NCBI GenBank assembly: GCA_023213395.1
Contig: CM041465.1
Span: forward strand, 203,987,741 to 204,051,740
DNA from: Cycas panzhihuaensis
Taxonomy: Eukaryota; Cycadophyta
DNA length: 64,000 bases
Direction: 5' to 3'
This document shows positions 56,649-64,000 of the stretch, in pieces. The notes beneath the pieces are model-generated. The model was not told where the DNA came from. It made no database searches and saw nothing but the letters and a program-made list of their open reading frames with translations. Each line of letters begins with the position of its first letter. Within the stretch, counting starts at the first letter, position 1. Position numbers and translations under genes: made by a program.

Positions 56649-57332
56649 GGCTCCTTTGGTCCTCCTGCCTGTGAAGAAGCAAGTTAAGGCTTCATTGAAA
56701 GGAGAAGAAGAATACTAGAGACAAATTGTTATCACAAGACTCTACTATATGAAGACAAGCTGACCAAGTGGATTTGGAAGAAGAATCGTACGGATTTGTA
56801 CGACTGTACGGGCTTGTACGGACGCCAAAAATCGAAGTCATCAGAATTCGACAAAATTCACCCAGATCGTAGATCGTGGCATCCTCTTCATATTTCTCTT
56901 CTACATCGACATCATTCGAAGCCGTTTTGACCCAGTTTCAAGCAAAAATATAGGCGTGCAGGTTAGGAGCCTTCTCTCTGTGTTTTCTAAAAAAAAATTG
57001 ATCAAAATCCCTGGTACAAAGTACATGAATCCTTCCTCATCACTAGACGAAGAGATTAAGTGATTGTTTGCATGTTTTTGAGTTGATTTTTCTGCATTTT
57101 TTCTCAAAAACGTCAAAAACCCTTGGGCGCGGGTTTACACTTTCGTCTGAGATTTTCTCTCACATCTGAAGGCCAATCACGAAAGTAAAGTTAGATTTGG
57201 ATACCCATTTGGAAGACCTTTCATTCAAGACCACTTTCGCCTCTATCCGCATAACTTCGTATCATAAAAATCCATTACAACAGTCGTACAAACATTCAAA
57301 TCTGTTTTTCTTGCCTCCATTCATTCTTAACA
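56649..57332 (+). other. Leader of Copia-H
   Basis: The GTACGG cluster at 56788-56822 (GTACGGATTTGTACGACTG then GTACGGGCTTGTACGG) is followed by the shared motif to 56866. The downstream complementary cluster at 57242-57292 is degraded relative to unit 1. No gene. Confidence 0.65.
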
Positions 57333-58370
57333 ATGGCCTTCTCTCGGTTCAGCGATTGAGAGTGACAAACTTACGTAAATAAATTTTAGCGTTTGGAAAA
57401 TCAAGATGGAAGGGTTACTGAGAGCAAAGCACGCCTGGAAAATCACTACTGGGGCTAAAAAACAGCCAGTTGATGCAACAACCTTGACCAGTTGGTAGGA
57501 AAGAAACAATGTTGTTGTTTCGGTTCTTAAACTCTCGATTTCTGACTCATTATTAGTTTATGTGGACGGCCTAGAAGATGCAAATGAAATTTGGCAAGTT
57601 ATGACTTCAATGTTTAGTAGAAAAAATGAAGCTAGAACGGTGGCATTAAGAGAAGAGCTCTACAAATTGAAAATGAGAGAGGGTCAAACTGTGTCAGATT
57701 TTTTAACTAAGTTCACTAGCATTAAGATTGCCCTTCTCACAGCAGGAGATAAGTTAACAGACACAGAACTAATACATCTGGTGCTTAATAAACTTCCAAA
57801 GTCTTTTGATAATATGGTGATAAGTTAACAGGCATAGAACTAATACATCTGGTGCTTAATAAACTTCCAAAGTCTTTTGATAATATGGTGAATATGCTGA
57901 CAGAAGGAGGACATACAACCACAATGTCTTTTGATACTTTGACAGGACATATGTATGCTCAAGAGCAAAGAAATCAAAGGTATGAAGAAGACTCAGAAAT
58001 TGAAGAAGCACTCATTTCTAAACTTCAATTAGGAGGCATAGGAAGAGGACAATTCAATCCCAGATCAAGAGGAAGAACACCAACAAGTCACAGGGGACAT
58101 TGGACGGAAGGAAGAGGACGAGGAAGGATGATTAGCAATCCACCACGAGATGCTAGAGTATGCTTTAACTGTGGAAAACCAGGTCACTTTTCAAGTAACT
58201 ATAGAGCTTTTGATGTTTGTTATCACTATGGCCAAACAGGTCGTTATCCCTATCAGTGCTACCAGAGATGTGCAAAACTGCAGAAAGGAAAACAACAGGT
58301 ATTCGGAAATTATAGCAAAGAAAAAGACATACCAGAAGAAGAAATTGAAACTACTTTCATTGCAGCTTTG
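57333..58370 (+). pseudogene. gag: gag of Copia-H
   Basis: The ATG at 57333 corresponds to 52330 in unit 1, but small indels near 57343 and 57375 break the first codons here. The core EDANEIWQVMTSMFSRKNEA to LNKLPKSFDNMV is open from 57562. A direct duplication of about 70 bp (around 57750-57895), shared with unit 1, introduces stops. A 248-codon frame from 57852 holds an Arg/Gly-rich segment, the knuckle CFNCGKPGHFSSNY (last Cys is Tyr) and a second, degenerate knuckle CYHYGQTGRYPYQC. It then runs into protease. Gag would form the particle and bind RNA. Confidence 0.85.
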
Positions 58371-61300
58371 ACAGCCAATGCAAGTGCAACAGAAAACTGG
58401 TATATAGACTCGGATGCCTCACATCATATGACCGGAGTTAAAGAATGGTTTGAAATCATCAAACCTTATGAATGCAATACATCTGTTGAACTAGGAGACA
58501 ACTTTTCCTTACACATAAGGGGAACAGGACAAATTGCCATACTCACTGACGGAAAAGTTCAACGTATAGGCAATGTTTTTTTTTTGTACCTGGAATAAAA
58601 AAGAATCTCCTATCAGTATCACAATTGAGTGATAAAAAGTTAAGAACAATATTCGATGAACATGGATATTGTTATATCCTTGATATGAAAAGAAATAGGA
58701 CTATTATAGCCAAAGGAGAAAAATGCAATAGGTTGTATAAACTCCTTTCAACTCCTGTAATGCCTGATAAAGGCCCCACCAAAATGATTTCTGATGTAAA
58801 AGCTTTTGCTGCTGATACCACTGATAATAGTGAAATTTGGCATTTGAAGTATGGTCATATCTCTCATGATAGGTTAGAAAGATTAAAAAAATATAACATG
58901 GTAAATGGACTGCCAGATCTCATTTAATCATTTTGTATGTAAAAGTTGTATGATGGGAAAACAACACAGAACTCCGTTTTCAAGGAGTACCTGGCGAGCA
59001 CGATGCAGATTGGAATTAATACACACTGATCTATGTGGACCGTTTACGCCTATCTCAATAAATGGATCAAGGTATTTCTTGACCTTCATTGATGATTTTT
59101 CTAGAAAAACTTGGGTGTACTTTCTATCCAGTAAATCGGAAACATTTGGATATTTTAAAGAATTTAAAGCTGCAAGTGAATTGGAAAGTGGTCAAAAGAT
59201 CAAATATGTTCGTTCGGATAGAGGTGGAGAGTTTATGTCCAATGAATTCATTCATTTTTGCAAAATACATGGAATTCAAAAACAACTCACAACACCTTAT
59301 ACACCTCAGTCCAATGGAGTTGCAGAAAGAATGAACAGAACAATCATAGAAATGGCTCGTTTCATGCTCAATAATAGGAATTTAGCAAAGAAATATTGGG
59401 CGTGTCGTACATACAGATATTTGATTAACAGGAGCCCTACTCAGTCCTTAGACAATATAACTCCTGAAGAAGTCTAGTCAGGCCACAAACCTGACGTAAG
59501 CCATTTCAAAATATTTGGCTGTAAGGCCTATGTTCATATTCCAGATAAGAAAAGAGCCAAATTGGACAATAAAAGCATAGAATACATAATGGTTGGATAT
59601 AGCAACCATTCGAAGGCCTCCAGGTGCATGGATCCAAAAACAGATAAGTTTTATGTTAGTAGAGATGTAATATTTGATGAGAAAAAGGAAAATGTTGATA
59701 CAGTAGTGCAGATTGATGAAGATTGTTTGGATGTATGTCCTGACCAGCTGGAAGACAAGTGAGATATAACTTCAAAAAGAATTGAGACAGAGGAAGATCC
59801 TTCAGAAGATAATATTCCAGATAAGCAACTAACCAGTAGTTGCAACCTCCAGTCAAACAGCAGCTTTAATTCCAGAGATGAAGAAAATAAGTCGCCACAA
59901 GAATGCACCTCAAAAAGAGTACCAAGGTGGTACCTTAAAACTCTTAAGGAAACAAAAGGAGAGATATTTGAACATCGAACAAGATCACAAAAACCTCAGG
60001 TATTGTTCTGTTCCATTGAACCAAACTCCTATAAGGAAGTAAGTAGCTCTCAAAATTGGAGAATGGCGATGGATGCTGAAATTGAATCCATACAAGGGAA
60101 CAACACATGGGACCTGGTCCCAATTCCTAAAGATAAATCCATTGTAAACTGTAAATGGGTATATAAGATAAAAGAGAAGCCAAATGGAGAAATAGAAAAA
60201 TACAAGGCCAGATTGGTAGAAAAAGGCTATACACAAACAGCAGGAATATTACGAAGAAACATTTTCACCAGTTGCAAAATTGAACACAGTAAGAACAGTG
60301 ATTGCTCTTGCTGCTAAAAAAGGTTGGGAAATTTATCAAATGGACGTTAAAAGTGCATTCTTGAATGGAGACCTGCAGGAAGAGGTGTACATGTATCAAC
60401 CAGAAGGATACATAAAACCAGGACATGAAAACATGGTTTGTAAATTGAAGAAAGCATTCTATGGACTTAAACAAGCTCCAAGGGCCCGGTATGCTAAATT
60501 GGATTCATACGTGACAGAAAATGGCTTTCATCGATGTGAATCGGATCATAGTCTGTATGTAAAAGGTAATTCAGGATCAATCTGCATTGTTGTAGTGTAT
60601 GTGGATGACATGTCGACATCGGAGATGACAAAAATTCAATAGCTTTCATTAAAAATAAGTTTGAAAAAGTATTTGAAATAACGGATTTAGGAATGCTGCA
60701 TTATTACCTTGGAATAGAAATTAAACAAAACAATTCTTCCACTACTTTCTCACAAACAAGGTATGTAAAGAACTTGCTGAACAAGTTTAGAATGGAAAAT
60801 TGTAATACTGTCAGCACACCAATGGAAACAGAGCTAGTATTGAATACAAAACAGGATGCAGCTCCAGTCAACGCCACACAATACAGATAACTAGTTGGAA
60901 GCTTAATCTATCTCACCGCCACACAACCAGATATTTCTTATGCTGTAAGATTGATTTCCAGATTTATGGAAAGTCCCAAAATCCCACATTGGAATGCCGC
61001 AAAAAGAATCTTGCGATATCTGAAAGGAACCATGAATCTTGGCCTGAAATATGATAAAGAAAATAATACACAATTAACAGGTCTCTGCGATTCAGACTGG
61101 GCTGGAGATAAAACAGATAGAAAGTCAACATCAGGGTATTGCTTCTTCCTTGGAGAATCCTTGATTTCCTGGAGCAGTAAAAAGCAGTTGACGATTGCAT
61201 TGTCCTCAACAGAAGCAGAATATAAGTCAACAATCAATGCAGCCTGTGAAGGAATATGGATTAGACAACTTCTGAAGGAACTCGAAGAAGAACAAACAAT

Positions 61301-61535
61301 GTCTACTCGAATATTCTGTGATAATCAAAGCACCATAAAAATGACAAAGAATCTTGTATTACATGCTAGAACAAAACATATAGAGGTACACCATCATTTT
61401 ATCAGGGAAAAGGTACAGAATAGAGAAATTGAGCTTCAGCATTATCCATCAGAAGATCAAATTGCTGATGTACTCACTAAACCTCTTGGAAAAGAGAAAT
61501 TCAGTGCTTTCAGAAACCTACTGGGGTTAAGATAG
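58371..61535 (+). pseudogene. pol: pol of Copia-H
   Basis: Protease YIDSDASHHMTG (58402-58436), with D-S-D in place of D-S-G; a shift at a run of nine T (58576) after NVFF; pre-integrase IWHLKYGHISHDRL (58837-58878); a shift near 58925; finger CKSCMMGKQH; integrase Asp 59028, Asp 59217, Glu 59325 (35 residues between the last two). A stop in place of Trp near 59475 and one near 59760 follow. RT MAMDAEIESIQGNNTWDLVP (60063), one base extra near 60245, MDVKSAFLNGDLQEEVYMYQ, YVDD 60598-60609 and a shift near 60615. RNase H 60951-61535 is open, with CDSDWAGDK, SSTEAEYKS, CDNQSTIKM and HARTKHIEVHHHFIREK. It would be nearly functional without the shifts, some of which may be sequence error. Confidence 0.9.
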
Positions 61536-61554
61536 GTAAAACATTAAGAGGGTG

Positions 61555-61759
61555 TGTAAAAGGTAATGTTTTACCTTAGGTCATAATATTTAATGTGAGG
61601 GTCTTGTACCTCTTCCCCCTTTTGTCTTAAGTTAACAAGTGGCATCACGTAGTTGAGCGGTTGCCATTTGTACCTATCTTATACTTGTATATATATGTAA
61701 TGAATCATCAATAAAGAAGGTGTGAGAGTGAATTCATTCTTCATCAAGGTTTTGTTACA
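61555..61759 (+). repeat. 3' LTR of Copia-H
   Basis: 205 bp, preceded by TTAAGAGGGTG. AATAAA at 61710 would direct polyadenylation. It ends TTGTTACA before the ATGTG target-site copy. Confidence 0.93.
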
Positions 61760-61995
61760 ATGTGGACAATTAGTCAGCAATCCACATGGCCAAGAATCCT
61801 AGTTTTCACGATCATACAAAACACAGTAGTACAAAAGTCCATAGGATCCGGAAACTAGTCCATGACGGCACAATACAATTGGAACACTGCCTCACAGCAG
61901 ATCAAGTGGCTGATATCTTCACCAAACCGCTATAAAGGATGAAGTTTGAACAATTCCGACAGCAGCTCGGCCTTAGGGCCTCCATCTCCAACTGA
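61760..61995 (+). pseudogene. pol: pol of Copia-F, part 3 (end of RNase H)
   Basis: The final Copia-F segment: DN-stop-SAIHMAKNPSFHDHTKH (Gln of DNQS lost to a stop), HDGTIQLEHCLTADQVADIF, TKPL, and FEQFRQQLGLRASISN, then TGA at 61993. It follows directly in frame from the sequence before Copia-H once one ATGTG copy is discounted. Confidence 0.85.
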
Positions 61996-62435
61996 TTGAA
62001 GGAGATGGCACACAGGACCAACATACTCTATCCCATTCATGAAAACCCCTTGTGGGTGCGAAAGGACTAGAGTAAGTCTCTGCTTTCTCTCATTCGTGAA
62101 AACCCCTCGTGGACGCGAAAGGAGTTGGGTTGTACTTGTTTCGAAAATTAGAACCTATGAAAACCCGAAAGGGCATGGAGGATGACGAAGCAGATTGAAG
62201 CTACACAACCAACTTGTACTACTTGGCTATCTGGCTACACTCAAAGAGCTGTCTGAGCCACTTCATAGAATAGGAAGTCAAGTCCGTGAATTTTTATTCC
62301 CTTGAGAGTTTTCCCACAAAACTGTCTTGTAGGTTGTAAAATTTTTGTTCTCAATGTAATGATGAGGCTAAAATAAAGACCTCATAGATTAAAATAGGAT
62401 AAAGGAAAATGACCTTCTGCCATTAAAGGGGAGAT
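61996..62435 (+). other. 3' untranslated region of Copia-F
   Basis: Between the pol stop and the 3' LTR. It contains three related short blocks with GAAAACCC and GCGAAAGG (62034-62067, 62091-62124 and, shorter, 62155-62180) that can pair internally. It ends with TTAAAGGGGAGA (62423-62434), the probable polypurine tract. No gene. Confidence 0.6.
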
Positions 62436-62801
62436 TGTGACGATGTTAATGTCACATGGTCATTTCAAAAATTTAGAATTAGATAAAGTCACTTTTATGT
62501 TTGTAACTTTAGGATAAGGTGACTATGCTTAAGTCACTTAAGTGAAATGACATAAAGTTCATTTCCTTGTAATATCATGTAATCTCATCTGAATGTCATT
62601 GGAAGGGAAAATTCAAATTCCAAACTCTAATGAGCATTCTCATTATATAAGCTGAAATTACATGGAGAGTGATCATTCTACACTTCTCCTCTTTGAGCTC
62701 AAGCTATTAGCATTTCTCTTGTTGAGTACATTGTGCTTGTCTCTACTATTTGCCATTGTGTAGTGTTAGTGCACTAGATCCCTAGATCCATTCCCTCAAC
62801 A
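62436..62801 (+). repeat. 3' LTR of Copia-F
   Basis: It begins TGTGACGATGTTAATG after the polypurine tract and ends CCCTCAACA. It contains the palindrome CACTTAAGTG and a TATA-like ATTATATAAGC (62643). There is no partner upstream of gag, so the borders rest on the tract, the TG...CA ends and similarity to 1763-2070. Confidence 0.65.
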
Positions 62802-62856
62802 CCTTTCACTATGGTGAAAGAGCAGGATTCATCACTGAAGGTACTCCAACTATCAC
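62802..62856 (+). repeat. 55-bp repeat, right copy
   Basis: 53 of 55 positions match 39441-39495. It starts at the first base after the Copia-F LTR. It can be read as HYGERAGFITEGTPTI or MVKEQDSSLKVLQLS; neither is a motif I recognise. Confidence 0.75.
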
Positions 62857-63880
62857 AACCGTTCAATCTTCCAAAATGCATCACAAAATGTGGACTTGAG
62901 GTGGTCAACATTGCCCAGTCCAGATTTGCAGCAATATACTTAGTTTTCCCAAAGAGTTCTTTTCTATAAACTGTGTTATGAAGTGCCTCATTTGTTAGGG
63001 AGTATTGTTTCTTTGCAGTATGATATGGCTGTCTCGATGTTGAGCTAGGTGAATGGAATGGAGGGAGTGTTATTAGATTTGATATAGATGCAAGACAGGA
63101 AGCATGCCAACTATTTGACAACAGATTCATGAGCACCACTTGATTCAGCGATTTTTTGCAGGGAAAAAGGATCCAGGATGAGTAATGCTTACAAGTGACA
63201 CTTACATAAGTGTCTATGCATTAGATTCCTATTAATTTGTGAAAGTAAAAGTGCAGATCCATATGACCATTTGAGCGCATCAAATTTAATGGAAGGATGA
63301 ATTAATGTCAACACCTTTGGATCATTATTCTACAAATTTCATATTGTTTGCATTCAAAGCTGAGAAATATGATTTGCATGAAACCTAATTCAGTTATTTT
63401 CTGTAGGTGACAGTGACAGACCAACCACAGTTTTCCTTGGTTGGGCAAAAGTTAACTCATTTCTCATATTTGGTTCAAGGATTGCTCCAAGCTGGAATTC
63501 TGTTTTCAGAATCAGTAGATGTGTTTTGGCCTTTAATCAATTGTAAAGAGGAGCTAATGTAGCCAACTCAATGGAGTTGTCATTAGCAATTGATGAACAC
63601 AATAGTCACATGATATTTCTTGAATGCAAGTTGCCAAAATGTTCAAATGATAAATTGTCACATTATGGTTGCTCGATGACATTTAGGTACAAAGTGCTAA
63701 GATGAAAAAGATATGGGCATCTAATAAAGCAATTCAAAATTCCCTTGGCCTAACAGCATCTTTGGGCACGCAAACAATTAGCTGTGCATGATTATAATCT
63801 CTAATAATTGGCTTCTGTTAGGTCAAACTAGCTATGATATGACTTAACCATAGGCTACTAGCTAGTAGGTTTGTTACAAT
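62857..63880. other. Unassigned DNA at the right end
   Basis: No supported gene. Pyrimidine tracts followed by AG (for example TTTTTTGCAG at 63151-63160 and TTTTCTGTAG at 63398-63407) could be intron acceptors, but no adjoining frame is convincing. Minus-strand open frame 63139-62774 shows no known motif. Confidence 0.4.
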
Positions 63881-63892
63881 TGGTATAAGAGC
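63881..63892 (+). other. Possible primer-binding site near the right edge
   Basis: TGGTATAAGAGC follows TTTGTTACAAT, the kind of CA-ended border seen at LTR ends in this window (compare TTTTGTTACA of Copia-H). A further LTR element may start here and continue outside the window. No LTR partner is available to test it. Confidence 0.35.
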
Positions 63893-64000
63893 AAGGTTGG
63901 AAGCCTAGGAAAAATTCACTAATATGCTCTAGCTAGAGCCCATATACTAGCAGGAATCGTCAAAAACATCTACCAAATAAACCTGGAAAAAAAAATCTTG

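Larger units (their letters stand above)
49037..59055 (+). repeat. Direct tandem duplication, two units of about 5.0 kb
   Basis: Unit 1 is 49037-54043 and unit 2 is 54041-59055. Each holds the gag-leader-LTR end of Copia-G, the 0.57-kb Copia-F piece and the first 2.6 kb of Copia-H, in the same order and orientation. The internal junction joins Copia-H (CCTATCTCAAT) to Copia-G (AATCTGGTA) with about three bases of microhomology and an 11-bp loss just inside. The units are almost identical apart from scattered small indels. The duplication follows all three insertions, or it is an assembly error. Confidence 0.85.
56424..61759 (+). mobile_element. Copia-H, complete copia element nested in Copia-F
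   Basis: 5.34 kb, the youngest-looking full element: LTRs 56424-56635 and 61555-61759 with about four substitutions and one 7-bp indel between them, a perfect target-site duplication ATGTG (56419-56423 and 61760-61764), primer site TGGTATCAAAGCG (56636), polypurine tract TTAAGAGGG (61545) and gag-pol in copia order. The integrase triad and YVDD are intact. Damage consists mainly of small frameshifts and a few stops. The Copia-F frame reads on directly beyond the right target site. Confidence 0.94.
41489..62801 (+). mobile_element. Copia-F, host of two nested elements, 5' end undefined
   Basis: Gag at 41489, pol interrupted at 45227 by Copia-G and at 51421 by Copia-H, final RNase H segment 61760-61995, polypurine tract TTAAAGGGGAGA near 62424, and 3' LTR 62436-62801. 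Ignoring each insert together with one target-site copy leaves the F frame continuous at both sites. About 5 kb of the apparent length is the tandem duplication. Its 3' LTR is related to the LTR at 1763-2070. Decay is moderate, with several stops and a second catalytic Asp of integrase changed to Asn. Confidence 0.82.

Noticed and set aside
62774-63139. 121-codon minus-strand frame
   Set aside because: It spans the Copia-F LTR end and unassigned DNA, has no recognisable motif and no supporting start context.
1-64000. CRISPR array, bacterial operons, rRNA or tRNA genes
   Set aside because: No regularly spaced repeats, ribosome-binding sites or RNA-gene structures were seen. The tRNA-like TGGTATCAGAGC sequences are retroelement primer sites.

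Overview
This is plant nuclear DNA made almost entirely of nested, decayed LTR retrotransposons. Nothing in it looks like an intact host gene. The basis is repeated TG...CA long terminal repeats, tRNA-Met-type primer sites (TGGTATCAGAGC and variants), polypurine tracts, and gag/pol remnants in Ty1-copia order (protease, integrase, RT, RNase H) or Ty3-gypsy order (protease, RT, RNase H, integrase). AT-richness, old nested insertions and heavy C-to-T/G-to-A decay suit a large seed-plant genome. A gymnosperm is plausible but not shown.

Layout. 1-2070: leader and 5' LTR of a minus-strand element running off the left edge. 2305-14329: a Ty3-gypsy element (chromodomain-like tail) split by Copia-A (4368-10707). 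14330-14525: a G-rich, partly telomere-like minisatellite. 14526-14949: an unidentified gene-like minus-strand fragment. 14950-27645: Copia-B, split by its relative Copia-C (16504-22713). 28275-35262: Copia-D, old, with a 2-kb leader. 35387-38447: element E (minus strand), a compact gag-only element with perfect target-site duplications. 38448-41488: unassigned and leader-like DNA. 41489-62801: Copia-F, interrupted by Copia-G (minus, 45228-50845) and Copia-H (intact copy 56424-61759). 62802-64000: unassigned, with a primer-site-like motif near the right edge.

The F/G/H block also carries a direct tandem duplication of about 5 kb (49037-54043 and 54041-59055). It spans part of G, a piece of F and the 5' half of H, so it is younger than all three insertions or is an assembly artefact. 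Differences between its copies cluster at CAG/CTG trinucleotides, which suggests part of the apparent frame damage could be sequencing error at methylated sites.

The elements do not cooperate as a pathway. Each once encoded Gag (particle), protease, integrase, and RT/RNase H, except E, which keeps only Gag and would have needed enzymes from another element. Two signals are not explained by ordinary annotation. One is a GTACGG-rich leader motif shared by a gypsy element and two or three copia families. The other is repeated loss of integrase catalytic acids through G-to-A changes.
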